DNA of 64,000 bases from the NCBI RefSeq assembly GCF_018449525.1, contig NZ_JAAVUS010000001.1:186001-250000 (forward strand), read 5' to 3'. The translations under genes and the position numbers were made by a program. Each line of letters begins with the position of its first letter. Positions within the stretch are counted from its first letter, which is position 1. The DNA comes from Bradyrhizobium sp. dw_78. GTDB lineage: Bacteria; Pseudomonadota; Alphaproteobacteria; Rhizobiales; Xanthobacteraceae. The notes beneath the pieces were generated by a model. The model did not search any database. It was not told the DNA's origin and worked only from the letters and a program-made list of their open reading frames with translations. Shown piece after piece: positions 52,615 through 60,742 of the stretch.

Positions 52615-53049
52615 ATGAACCAGCATGCAGTCGTCAGCAAATTCTCCCACGTCAAACCCGGCGATACCGAATTCAAGGGAGGCGGTCTTCGCGACTTCTT
52701 CCTGTACCGCGACCTCGGCATCGCCGACGCCACCGGCGGCCAGGTGATCTGCCATCTGGTCAAGGCCAATGCCGACATGCCGCCGGAAGACGGCACCGGC
52801 TGGCACCGCCACGATTGCGACTTCCAGATCGTGATCATGATGAAGGGCTGGGCGCGTTTCATGTACGAGGACAAGCCGACGCTGGTTAAGGCCGGCGACG
52901 TCGTGCATCAGCGGCCGGGTATCGTGCATTACCTGTTCGATTACTCGCCGGACATGGAATATCTCGAAATCGTCAGTCCGGCGGACTTCAAGACCGTCGA
53001 AATGCCGCCGGCGACCGACAACGTGCCGCCTGTTACGCCTTGGAAGTAG
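52615..53049 (+). CDS. Cupin-domain protein
   Basis: 144-residue single cupin barrel. The metal-binding motif is DGTGWHRHDCDFQIVIMMKGWARF (about residues 60-83), with a second motif GDVVHQRPGIVHYLFDYS. GGAGG lies at good spacing before the ATG at 52615. It is probably a small metal-dependent enzyme or sensor; no specific reaction can be assigned. It lies alone, 323 bp after GST. Confidence 0.88.
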   Translation: MNQHAVVSKFSHVKPGDTEFKGGGLRDFFLYRDLGIADATGGQVICHLVKANADMPPEDGTGWHRHDCDFQIVIMMKGWARFMYEDKPTLVKAGDVVHQRPGIVHYLFDYSPDMEYLEIVSPADFKTVEMPPATDNVPPVTPWK

Positions 53050-53404
53050 CCCGAAGATGTCGTCGCCTGAGGAGTTAACCTTTGTCTTCGGCCGCTGGCT
53101 GCTGCCGATCGTTCGCGTGCTGGATATGGTGCGCCGCATGAGACCGGCGCCGACATCTAGCCGTGAACAACGGAGTACGGGGCCCGGCGGCTGATTCGGA
53201 CGCCGTTCGTTCCACCGGCGTTCCGAATCTTAAAAAGCCACCGGCGCGCGTCGCATTATGGCACAGCGGCGGCGCATCCGGCCGCATGCGGGCCGCCGTC
53301 GCGGTTTCGAGCGGAAACCAGCCCGCGTCCGGTGAGTGGGACGGGCATCGGTTCGCATGAGGAAAACGCGTCAAAAGCAAATATCAATCGGAGCCAATGC
53401 GGCG
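53050..53404. other. Intergenic region after the cupin gene
   Basis: 355 bp without a supported gene. A 45-codon frame begins at an ATG at 53057 but has no ribosome-binding site or recognisable sequence. No strong hairpin or repeat was seen. Confidence 0.5.
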
Positions 53405-53611
53405 CTAGAAGCGGGGTAAGCGCCAGCCGACCACGGTCGCTTCCAGCGCACTGCCGGATTCATCGTTACGCCATTGGCCCGCGATAAACCGGCAGGCGAA
53501 TGGCAGTCGGTATGTTCCGCTGTGATCCTCGCACAGCACCTCGACCGGCTGATCCGGCGGCGGTGCGCCGAGGCCGTTGAACTCGGCCAGACGACGTTCG
53601 CGCGTTACCAT
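53405..53611 (-). CDS. Small hypothetical protein
   Basis: 68 residues from the ATG at 53611. MVTRERRLAEFNGLGAPPPDQPVEVLCEDHSGTY and a C-terminal TVVGWRLPR look like a conserved small soluble protein that I recall from Bradyrhizobium genomes, without a known function. The composition is balanced, with no low complexity. Sixteen further in-frame codons upstream are possible. It is divergent from the exported coiled-coil protein gene. Confidence 0.6.
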   Translation of the reverse strand: MVTRERRLAEFNGLGAPPPDQPVEVLCEDHSGTYRLPFACRFIAGQWRNDESGSALEATVVGWRLPRF

Positions 53612-53799
53612 TTCACGATCCCCTGTGGCAGCGCCCCGCCCCTTGGCATATGTCCGCAAACCTCAAGGCGCGAATGAGGTAGCACTGTGATAATCTTTGG
53701 CTTCCCACACCCGACTCGCGACAAATTTACCACGCCACGGCATTTTCGAGCGAGCCAAGTGCCGGTTCGCGTTAACAAAATGCGCCAGTACAATGGATC

Positions 53800-53834
53800 G
53801 GGCCTCGGTTCCGATACGGTCGGAACCGAGGCCC
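53800..53834. promoter_or_regulatory. Perfect 15-bp hairpin in the leader of the exported coiled-coil gene
   Basis: GGGCCTCGGTTCCGA (53800-53814) and TCGGAACCGAGGCCC (53820-53834) are exact inverted copies around a 5-nt loop. No T-run follows. The stem ends 26 bp before the start codon and about 13 bp before the AAGGA ribosome site. Confidence 0.7.
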
Positions 53835-53860
53835 CGGCGCGGCCGGATAAGGATTTTTCA

Positions 53861-54214
53861 ATGATGGACCGGATCGTTCTCGCGCTGCTCGTTGTGGCGC
53901 CTTGCCTGATGACATCGGGTAAAGCCGCCGCCCAGGACGTTCCCGGCATCGAAATCTGCACCGTCGAAAAGACCATGGAACGGCGCACCAGTTGCCTGCA
54001 AAGCAATGTCGATTTCCTGCAAAAGACCATCAACAGGATGGCCGCCGATCATCAGCAAAAGCTCGACGCCGCGAGCCGGCAGATCGATGGCCTGAAGGCG
54101 GCTGTCGTCAGTTTGCAGAAGGCGGTGGAGGACTTGCAGGCGGCACAGAAGAAAGCCGAGGCGCCGGCAGCAAAGGATAATGCGCCGACGCCCGCGAAGG
54201 ACGGCGCGAAGTAA
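53861..54214 (+). CDS. Exported small protein with coiled coil, unknown function
   Basis: 117 residues from the ATG at 53861, which AAGGA precedes. Signal peptide MMDRIVLALLVVAPCLMTSGKAAAQ. The mature part holds two cysteines (EICTVEKTMERRTSCLQSN) that may form a disulfide, then a coiled coil of about 45 residues (VDFLQKTINRM to LQKAVEDLQAAQKKA) and an Ala/Lys-rich tail. It resembles small periplasmic scaffold proteins but I cannot name the family. A very stable hairpin lies just upstream. Confidence 0.75.
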   Translation: MMDRIVLALLVVAPCLMTSGKAAAQDVPGIEICTVEKTMERRTSCLQSNVDFLQKTINRMAADHQQKLDAASRQIDGLKAAVVSLQKAVEDLQAAQKKAEAPAAKDNAPTPAKDGAK

Positions 54215-54417
54215 CTGAGCGGCGATAGCGGGGCGAGATGGGGGCTGATTGCTGATTGAAGACCAGCGCATCGGCAACGCTGCCCTGCGCGGTCCCGCCG
54301 GCCGGGCTCGCTTGGCAAGCCATATCGAGTTTGTCATAACTTGGCGCAACAAAAGGTTGTGCCAGCGGAATCGAGCCTGAAATCCGCCTGCGACCAACAA
54401 CAAGCGGGAGGATTTTG

Positions 54418-55344
54418 ATGCCCAATATTCGCGTGCTCGCCACAGGTCTCGAATTTCCCGAAGGCCCGGTGGCGATGCCGGATGGATCGGTGGTGCTGGT
54501 CGAAATCCGCGGCCGGCGGCTGACGCGGATCTGGCCGGACGGGCGCAAGGAAGTGATCGTGGAAATTCCCGGCGGCCCCAACGGCGCGGCGCTCGGGCCC
54601 GACGGCAAGATGTACATCTGCAACAATGGCGGCTTCAGCTGGATTCCGACGCGCAACACCATCATGCCGGGCCCGCAGCCCGATGATTATATCGGCGGTT
54701 CGATCCAGCGCGTCGACCTGCAGAGCGGCAAGATCGAGACCGTCGTCCACACATGCGGCGAGCATCCCTTGAGGGGGCCGAACGACCTCGTGTTCGACAA
54801 ACATGGCGGGCTCTGGTTCAGCGACCTTGGCAAGCGCCGCGCCCGCGACATGGATGTCGGCGCGGTTTATTACGTCAAGCCGGTCGCCAACGAGATCGTC
54901 GAGGCCGTGCTGGGCATGCTGCCCGCCAACGGCATCGGATTGTCGCCGGACGAAAACACCGTCTATGTCGCGGAGACGCCGACGGCGCGGCTCTGGGCGT
55001 ACGATCTGTCGGCGCCGGGCACGGTCCGGCCGCACGACGTGATCTATCGCGGCGAGCGCGGCAGGCCGGTCGCCGGCCTCGGCGGCTACCAGATGTTCGA
55101 TTCGCTCGCGGTGGAAGCTTCCGGCAATGTCTGCGTGGCGACGCTGGTCTCGGGCTGCATCTCGGTGATCGCGCCCGACGGCACGCTCGTCGAGCAGGTC
55201 CCGACCGGTGACCGCGTCACCACCAACATCGCCTTTGGCGGACCCGAACTGAAGACCGCCTACATCACGCTGTCCGGCAAGGGCGAGTTGATTGCGATGG
55301 ATTGGACGCGGCCCGGCCTGCCGCTGAATTTCCTGAACAAGTGA
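54418..55344 (+). CDS. SMP-30/gluconolactonase family protein
   Basis: 308-residue six-bladed beta-propeller hydrolase. VLATGLEFPEGPVAMPDGSVVLVE places the metal-binding Glu near residue 15. GGPNGAALGPDGKMYICNNGG, GPNDLVFDKHGGLWFSDLG and NGIGLSPDENTVYVAETPTARLW follow the family pattern. It hydrolyses a sugar lactone or related ester. Sugar lactones would arise from the dehydrogenase at 18.5 kb, but the two genes are not linked. GGGAGG precedes the ATG at 54418. No signal peptide was seen, so it should be cytoplasmic. Confidence 0.92.
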   Translation: MPNIRVLATGLEFPEGPVAMPDGSVVLVEIRGRRLTRIWPDGRKEVIVEIPGGPNGAALGPDGKMYICNNGGFSWIPTRNTIMPGPQPDDYIGGSIQRVDLQSGKIETVVHTCGEHPLRGPNDLVFDKHGGLWFSDLGKRRARDMDVGAVYYVKPVANEIVEAVLGMLPANGIGLSPDENTVYVAETPTARLWAYDLSAPGTVRPHDVIYRGERGRPVAGLGGYQMFDSLAVEASGNVCVATLVSGCISVIAPDGTLVEQVPTGDRVTTNIAFGGPELKTAYITLSGKGELIAMDWTRPGLPLNFLNK

Positions 55345-55370
55345 TCTGATGACAAAAAGCATGAGGGCCT

Positions 55371-55419
55371 CGTCATTGCACGGCAATGACGGATATGGTG
55401 TGCTCCTCAGGATGAGGAG
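55371..55419. promoter_or_regulatory. Two consecutive small hairpins before the GNAT gene
   Basis: CGTCATTGC/GCAATGACG (55371-55391, 3-nt loop) and CTCCTCA/TGAGGAG (55403-55419, 3-nt loop). The second stem includes the GAGGAG that is the ribosome-binding site of the GNAT gene. The first could end the SMP-30 transcript. Both resemble fragments of dispersed repeats. Confidence 0.5.
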
Positions 55420-55430
55420 AGATGATAACA

Positions 55431-56024
55431 ATGCCCTGGCTTGAACCGATTACCTTGAACGGCGCGCAGGCGCGGCTTGAGCCGCTGTCGCCGGACCATT
55501 GGGGCGGCCTGACCGAGGCGGTGCAGGACGGCGAGCTGTGGAAGCTCTGGTACACGTTCATTCCGCGCCCCGAGGACATGCGCAAGGAAATCGATCGCCG
55601 GCTCGGCTTGCAGGCGGCGGGGGCGATGCTGCCATTCACGGTGTTCGACGCCGAGGGCAGGATCGCTGGCATGACGACCTATATGAACGTCGATGCGCCG
55701 AACCGGCGCGTCGAGATCGGCTCGACTTGGTATGCCGCGCGCGTGCAGCGCAGCGGGGTCAATACGCAGTGCAAATTGCTGCTGCTCGCGCATGCTTTTG
55801 AAAAACTCGATTGCATCGCGGTCGAATTCCGCACCCATTTTTTCAATCACCAGAGCCGGCGCGGCATCGAGCGGCTCGGCGCCAAGCAGGACGGTATCCT
55901 GCGCAGCCATCAGATCGCGCCCAACGGCACGCTGCGCGATACAGTCGTCTACAGCATCATCGCCGGCGAGTGGCCGACGGTGAAGGCGCATCTCACCTAT
56001 CAACTGAATGAAAAGGCGCGATAA
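55431..56024 (+). CDS. GNAT family N-acetyltransferase
   Basis: 197 residues (200 if the ATG at 55422 is used; that start would be too close to GAGGAG). Features of the RimJ/RimL-like acetyltransferases are NGAQARLEPLSPDHWGGL, RVEIGSTWYAARVQRSGVNTQCKLLLLAHAFE and VEFRTHFFNHQSRRGIERLGAKQDGILRSH. It transfers an acetyl group to an amine, perhaps of a protein or small molecule. It lies 86 bp after the SMP-30 gene, with two small hairpins between. Confidence 0.88.
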   Translation: MPWLEPITLNGAQARLEPLSPDHWGGLTEAVQDGELWKLWYTFIPRPEDMRKEIDRRLGLQAAGAMLPFTVFDAEGRIAGMTTYMNVDAPNRRVEIGSTWYAARVQRSGVNTQCKLLLLAHAFEKLDCIAVEFRTHFFNHQSRRGIERLGAKQDGILRSHQIAPNGTLRDTVVYSIIAGEWPTVKAHLTYQLNEKAR

Positions 56025-56067
56025 GCATCATTGGATTGGGCATGGTTCAACGGAGTTGAATCATGCG

Positions 56068-56910
56068 CTACACTTCCCGGCGGCTGAGAAACGCCAGCCG
56101 TTCGAACAAGTGTACATCCTGCTCGTTTTTCAGGAGCGCGCCGTGCAGCGGCGGGATCAGCTTGCGCGGATCGCGCTCCCGTAGCATTTCCGGCGTGATG
56201 TCTTCATTCAGCAGCAATTTCAGCCAGTCCAGCAGCTCCGAGGTCGACGGCTTCTTTTTCAGTCCCGGCACTTCGCGCACCTCGAAGAAAATCCGCAACG
56301 CTTCTTCCACCAGCCGCTTCTTGATGCCGGGGAAATGCACCTCGACGATTTTGTTCATGGTGTCGATTTCGGGAAACTTGATGTAGTGGAAAAAGCAGCG
56401 GCGCAGGAAGGCGTCGGGCAATTCCTTTTCGTTGTTCGAGGTAATCATCACGATCGGACGCAGCTTGGCCTTGATCATCTCGCCGGTCTCGTAGACGAAG
56501 AACTCCATGCGATCGAGTTCAAGCAAAAGGTCGTTGGGGAATTCGATATCGGCCTTGTCGATCTCGTCGATCAAAAGCACCGGCCGTTGTTCGGCGGTGA
56601 ACGCCTCCCACAGCTTGCCGCGCTTGATGTAATTGCCGATGTCGGTGACGCGGGAGTCGCCGAGCTGGCTGTCGCGCAGGCGCGACACCGCGTCGTATTC
56701 GTAGAGTCCCTGCTGCGCCTTGGTGGTCGATTTGATGTGCCAGGTCAGGAGCGGCGCACCGAGCGCCTTGGCGACTTCCTCCGCCAGCACGGTCTTGCCG
56801 GTGCCGGGCTCGCCCTTGACCAGAAGCGGGCGCTCCAGCACGATCGCGGCATTGACGGCGACCTTGAGGTCATCGGTCGCGACGTAATCCTTTGTACCGG
56901 TAAATTTCAT
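56068..56910 (-). CDS. MoxR-type AAA+ ATPase
   Basis: 280 residues. Walker A GEPGTGKT at 33-40, Walker B VLLIDEIDKAD near 108-118 and sensor 1 VMITSNNEKELPDAFLRRC are all clear. The C-terminal lid ends HLFERLAFLSRREV. The ATG at 56910 (AAGGA upstream) gives the canonical start MKFTGTKDYVATDDLK; the frame continues open upstream but is not gene-like. MoxR ATPases act as chaperones with VWA-domain partners. Such a partner is encoded divergently at 57115, 204 bp away, so both are probably used together. Confidence 0.94.
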   Translation of the reverse strand: MKFTGTKDYVATDDLKVAVNAAIVLERPLLVKGEPGTGKTVLAEEVAKALGAPLLTWHIKSTTKAQQGLYEYDAVSRLRDSQLGDSRVTDIGNYIKRGKLWEAFTAEQRPVLLIDEIDKADIEFPNDLLLELDRMEFFVYETGEMIKAKLRPIVMITSNNEKELPDAFLRRCFFHYIKFPEIDTMNKIVEVHFPGIKKRLVEEALRIFFEVREVPGLKKKPSTSELLDWLKLLLNEDITPEMLRERDPRKLIPPLHGALLKNEQDVHLFERLAFLSRREV

Positions 56911-57114
56911 CGAATCCTTGCCTTGTTTTCTTTGGCGCGGAATATGCGCGCTTTGACGTGTCTGGAACGGCAGCCTGCGTCCCAGCCGTAGATCGGCGGT
57001 CGTTGCGGGATTGAAGCCTTCTGGCCCGATAGTAATTGAATTAGCCCGGAGGTCTAGGCCCCGGACGTGCGGAGGCCCCTTGACGGACAGGGGCCGGCGG
57101 GCAATCTGTAAGCC

Positions 57115-58290
57115 ATGTTCCTGCAATTCTTCACATCTCTGCGCGATGCCCAGGTGCCGGTGTCCCTGCGCGAATATCTGACGCTGATGGAGGCGCTCGA
57201 CGCCGACCTCGCCGGGCAGTCGGTGGAGAATTTCTACTATCTGTCGCGCGCGGCGCTGGTGAAGGACGAGCGCAACCTCGACAAGTTCGATCGCGTGTTC
57301 GGCACCGTGTTCAAGGGGCTGGAGAACCTGCTCGATGCGATGGAGAAGGCGGACATTCCGGCCGAATGGCTGAAGAAGCTTGCGGAAAAATATCTCACCG
57401 AGGAAGAGAAGAAGCAGATCGAGGCCATGGGCTGGGACAAGCTCATGGAGACGCTGCGCCAGCGCCTCAAAGAACAGCAGGGCCGGCATCAGGGTGGCAA
57501 CAAGTGGATCGGCACCGCCGGCACCTCGCCGTTCGGCGCGCATGGCTACAATCCCGAAGGCATCCGTATCGGCCAGGAAAAGAACCGCAACAATCGCGCG
57601 GTGAAGGTGTGGGATCGCCGCGAGTTCAAGGATCTCGACGGCAATGTCGAGCTCGGTATTCGCAACATCAAGGTCGCGCTGCGGCGGTTGCGCAAATTCG
57701 CCCGCACCGGCGCGCCGGATGAACTCGATCTCGACACCACGATCAAGGAGACCGCCAATCACGGCTATCTCGACGTGCATATGCGTCCCGAGCGGCGCAA
57801 CGCGGTCAAGGTGCTGGTGTTCTTCGATATCGGCGGCTCGATGGATTCGCATGTCGAGCAGGTCGAGGAACTGTTCTCTGCGGCGAAATCAGAATTCAAG
57901 CACATGGAATATTTCTACTTCCACAATTGCCTCTATGAAGGCGTGTGGAAGCAGAACAAGCGCCGCTTCACCGACCGCACCCCGACCTGGGAGGTGCTGC
58001 ACAAATATCCGCACGACTACAAGGTGGTGTTCGTCGGCGACGCTTCGATGTCGCCCTACGAGGTCATGGTGCCCGGCGGATCGGTCGAGCATGTCAATGA
58101 AGAGGCGGGATCGGTCTGGCTAGAGCGCATCACGCGCACCTATCCGCACGCGATATGGCTCAATCCAGTGGCGCAGCGGCACTGGGATTATTCGGAATCG
58201 ACCACCATCATTCGCCGGCTGTTTTCGGATCGGATGTTCCCGATCACGATCGAAGGCCTGGAGAATGCGATGAGGGAATTGGTGCGGTAA
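57115..58290 (+). CDS. VWA-domain protein (CoxE-like), partner of the MoxR ATPase
   Basis: 391 residues. The N-terminal helical part is MFLQFFTSLRDAQVPVSLREYLTLMEALDADLAG. A VWA domain from about residue 215 carries the metal site DIGGSMDSHVEQVEEL, in which the first Ser of DxSxS is Gly, as is common in this CoxE-like subgroup. HNCLYEGVWKQNKRRFTDRTPTWEVL and DASMSPYEVMVPGGSVEH follow. It is cytoplasmic. In carbon-monoxide-oxidising bacteria related MoxR/VWA pairs help metal-centre insertion; no such enzyme is encoded in the window. It is divergent from moxR. Confidence 0.93.
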   Translation: MFLQFFTSLRDAQVPVSLREYLTLMEALDADLAGQSVENFYYLSRAALVKDERNLDKFDRVFGTVFKGLENLLDAMEKADIPAEWLKKLAEKYLTEEEKKQIEAMGWDKLMETLRQRLKEQQGRHQGGNKWIGTAGTSPFGAHGYNPEGIRIGQEKNRNNRAVKVWDRREFKDLDGNVELGIRNIKVALRRLRKFARTGAPDELDLDTTIKETANHGYLDVHMRPERRNAVKVLVFFDIGGSMDSHVEQVEELFSAAKSEFKHMEYFYFHNCLYEGVWKQNKRRFTDRTPTWEVLHKYPHDYKVVFVGDASMSPYEVMVPGGSVEHVNEEAGSVWLERITRTYPHAIWLNPVAQRHWDYSESTTIIRRLFSDRMFPITIEGLENAMRELVR

Positions 58291-58300
58291 CAACGCGGCC

Positions 58301-58396
58301 GTCATTCCGGACGACGCGAGGCGGCGATCCGGAATCTCGATGTTGCGAAAATCGATAAGATTCCGGGTTCGCGTCTTCGACGCGCCCCGGAATGAC
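58301..58396. repeat. Dispersed palindromic repeat (GTCATTCC family)
   Basis: GTCATTCCGGACG at the left and CGCCCCGGAATGAC at the right, with inner GGAATCTCGATG and GATTCCGGGTTCG. It follows the VWA gene by 10 bp. Confidence 0.8.
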
Positions 58397-58425
58397 GGCA
58401 AGAACGCAGAAGGGAGAGACAATAA

Positions 58426-58842
58426 ATGCCCCAGACCATTCACCGCGGTATCAAGGCCCTGATCGACGAGGCTAATGCCGAGATCGAAACGCTCAGCGCG
58501 CCGGAGGCGATCAAGGCCGCGCAGGGCGAGGATGTCGTGATCGTCGATATCCGCGATCCCCGCGAGATCGAGCGCGACGGCCGGATTCCCGGCGCGTTCT
58601 CCTGCACCCGCGGCATGCTGGAATTCTGGATCGATCCGGCAAGCCCTTACGCCAAGCCGATCTTCCAGCAGGACAAAAAGTTCATCTTTCACTGCGCCGG
58701 CGGCCTGCGTTCGGTGCTTGCGGCCAAGACCGCGCAGGACATGGGCCTGAAGCCGGTGGCGCATATCGGCGGCGGTTTTGCCGCCTGGCGCGACGCCGGC
58801 GGGCCGGTGGAGAAATATGAACCGAAGAAACCGAAGGATTGA
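58426..58842 (+). CDS. Rhodanese-like sulfurtransferase
   Basis: 138-residue single rhodanese domain. The catalytic Cys90 lies in the loop HCAGGLRSVLAAK. VVIVDIRDPREIERDGRIPGAFSCTRGMLEFW precedes it, and the ending HIGGGFAAWRDAGGPV is typical. It transfers sulfane sulfur between acceptors in the cytoplasm. It lies 143 bp before sseA, separated by a repeat; both are sulfurtransferases and may act in one pathway. Confidence 0.94.
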   Translation: MPQTIHRGIKALIDEANAEIETLSAPEAIKAAQGEDVVIVDIRDPREIERDGRIPGAFSCTRGMLEFWIDPASPYAKPIFQQDKKFIFHCAGGLRSVLAAKTAQDMGLKPVAHIGGGFAAWRDAGGPVEKYEPKKPKD

Positions 58843-58856
58843 AAATTCTCTCTTGC

Positions 58857-58971
58857 GTCATTCCGGGGCGCGTAAAGCGCGAACTACGATGTACGATGGC
58901 ACATCGGTGAATCTCTTTTCAATAACTTCTGGATCCCGGGTCTATGTGCTGCACACGCATCCCGGAATGAC
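58857..58971. repeat. Dispersed palindromic repeat (GTCATTCC family)
   Basis: GTCATTCCGGGGCGCG at the left and CATCCCGGAATGAC at the right, with an inner GATGTACGATGGCACATC segment. It ends 14 bp before the sseA start codon, so it forms most of the leader of that gene. Confidence 0.8.
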
Positions 58972-58985
58972 AACAAGGTAGCATC

Positions 58986-59846
58986 ATGACCACGACCGAC
59001 GATCCGCTTGTCTCGACCGACTGGCTCGCCGCGCATCTCGACGACGGAAAGGTCAGGATCATCGACGCGTCCTACAAGATGCCTGGCGTGACGCCGCTGC
59101 CGGCGGAGGATTATCTGGCCGCGCATATTCCGGGTGCGGTGTTTTTCGACGTCAACACCATCGCTGCTCCCGGCGATCCGCGGCCGCATATGTTTCCGGA
59201 CGCCGGGCAGTTCGCCCGCGATGTCGCGGCGCTCGGCATTTCTTCTGACGATACCGTGGTGGCCTATGATTCCGGTGGCTGGGTCGCGGCGCCCCGGGCA
59301 TGGTGGATGTTTTTGTCGTTCGGTCATCCGAACGTGAAAGTGCTGGACGGCGGCTTGCTGAAATGGCGCGCCGAAGGCCGTCCCGTGCAGTCCGGGCCGG
59401 TGACGCCGAAGCCGGGACAGTTCCAGGCCAAGCTCGATCCGAACTTCATCCGAAGCCAGCAGCAGGTGGTCGGTAATCTCGAAACGAAGCAAGAGCAACT
59501 GGTCGACGCGCGGCCGCGCCCGCGTTTTGAGGGCGCGGTCGCCGAAGCTTGGCCCGGCCGCCGCTCCGGCCACATCCCCGGCAGCCGCAACGTGCCTTAC
59601 GCCGATCTGTTCGACCCCAGGACCGGCGCCATGAAACCGCTCGACGAACTGCGCAAGGCATTCACGGGCGCCGGCGTCGATACGGCCAAGCCGATCGTGA
59701 CGACCTGCGGCTCGGGCGTTTCCGCGTTGGTGTTGACGCTGGCGCTCTATTGTCTCGGCGTCCGCGGCATGGGACTCTATGACGGCTCGTGGGCCGAATG
59801 GGGGCTGCCCGACGGGCCGCCGGTCGCCACCGGGCCTGCGACTTAG
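58986..59846 (+). CDS. sseA: 3-mercaptopyruvate sulfurtransferase (tandem rhodanese)
   Basis: 286 residues with two rhodanese domains. The N-terminal inactive domain has VRIIDASYKMPG and YLAAHIPGAVFFDVNTIA. The C-terminal domain has LVDARPRPRFEG, SGHIPGSRNVPYADLF and the active-site loop TTCGSGVSALVLTLAL with Cys241. The CGSGV loop fits mercaptopyruvate rather than thiosulfate as donor. The stop overlaps the stop of the convergent gene by 4 bp. The dispersed repeat upstream leaves little space for a separate promoter. Confidence 0.95.
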   Translation: MTTTDDPLVSTDWLAAHLDDGKVRIIDASYKMPGVTPLPAEDYLAAHIPGAVFFDVNTIAAPGDPRPHMFPDAGQFARDVAALGISSDDTVVAYDSGGWVAAPRAWWMFLSFGHPNVKVLDGGLLKWRAEGRPVQSGPVTPKPGQFQAKLDPNFIRSQQQVVGNLETKQEQLVDARPRPRFEGAVAEAWPGRRSGHIPGSRNVPYADLFDPRTGAMKPLDELRKAFTGAGVDTAKPIVTTCGSGVSALVLTLALYCLGVRGMGLYDGSWAEWGLPDGPPVATGPAT

Positions 59847-60742
59847 TGTGCGGCGAAGGCTGGCTGGGCGAACGGATCGGCGAACTGCTGCGCCGCCTGT
59901 TGCGCAAGGCGGGCACGCTCCGCCTCAATCTTGCGGCGCTTGGCCTTGCGCTGCGCCTCCTGGCGTTTTTCCTCCAGGCTCTTGTCGGCCTTTTCTGGTT
60001 TTGCGCCGGCGGCCTTTGCTTTCTCTGCCGTGATGTTGACCGGGGGGCCGCCCAGCGTGGCGATTTTGGCCGAGGTGCCGTCGGCGTCGGGTGAGCCCGG
60101 TTGCGCGGAAGGGTGAGACGAAGCCTCGGCCGCGGGCGCAGGAGAGGCCGCCGGGGCCGCTTCGACGGAGGTAGCCGGAGTCGATTCGGCGATGATTGGC
60201 AGCGGGGCCAGCGTGGCTGCGGCGGCCTTTACCGCCTCGGCGGGGGCGATGGGCGTATCGCCTGACGTCGCCTGAGTCTGAGGCGGGTTTTCGGGGCTTG
60301 CCACTTCGGGCTTTATCGGCTCGGCCTTTGCGGGGGCGGGCGGCGGCAAATCCGCCGGCTGCAACACGGCGATCTTCTCGGATGGAGGCTGCGGCCCGGT
60401 GGAGGCCGTCGGCGGTGATTCGTCCGTTGCGGCTATCCCTTGCTCCGCCACCGCCGGAACATGATCCGGCGCCGGCGGCTCGGCTTTCACCGCGGGCTGC
60501 GGCTCTGCCCTCGGAGCCGGAGCATCGGATTTCGGCGCGTCGTCCACGCGCAGCATCGCCAGAACCGGCTTGGTGGCGGTGAGCTCCTGCGCGAGTCTGG
60601 TTTCGGGCGGTGGTTGCCAGCCCGGAGCGCTGGCGAATTCCTCGTGGGCGGTGCGAAACAGCGCCGCGGCGCCGAGGCCGAAGACCAGGATCGACGTCGA
60701 CAGGACGATCGCGGCGAACAGAAAGCGAAAACCGGGAAGCAT
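59843..60742 (-). CDS. Membrane-anchored Pro/Ala-rich protein, unknown function
   Basis: 299 residues from the ATG at 60742. One N-terminal transmembrane helix (FLFAAIVLSTSILVFGLGAAALF, residues 7-29) is followed by a long Pro/Ala/Glu-rich region to about residue 225. A short GTSAKIATLGGPPVNITAEKAK segment and a highly charged Lys/Arg/Glu helix end the protein. The N-terminal part looks like an inner-membrane anchor with a periplasmic extension. No domain family is recognised, and its low-complexity sequence makes any similarity unreliable. It overlaps the stop of sseA by 4 bp. Confidence 0.8.
   Translation of the reverse strand: MLPGFRFLFAAIVLSTSILVFGLGAAALFRTAHEEFASAPGWQPPPETRLAQELTATKPVLAMLRVDDAPKSDAPAPRAEPQPAVKAEPPAPDHVPAVAEQGIAATDESPPTASTGPQPPSEKIAVLQPADLPPPAPAKAEPIKPEVASPENPPQTQATSGDTPIAPAEAVKAAAATLAPLPIIAESTPATSVEAAPAASPAPAAEASSHPSAQPGSPDADGTSAKIATLGGPPVNITAEKAKAAGAKPEKADKSLEEKRQEAQRKAKRRKIEAERARLAQQAAQQFADPFAQPAFAAH

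Noticed and set aside
53057..53194. 45-codon frame after the cupin gene
   Set aside because: Starts with a plausible MSSPEELTFVFGRW but lacks a ribosome-binding site and any recognised relative; too weak to list.
56911..57852. Upstream extension of the MoxR frame
   Set aside because: It is antisense to the VWA gene and its leader; MoxR similarity starts exactly at the ATG at 56910, which has a good ribosome site.
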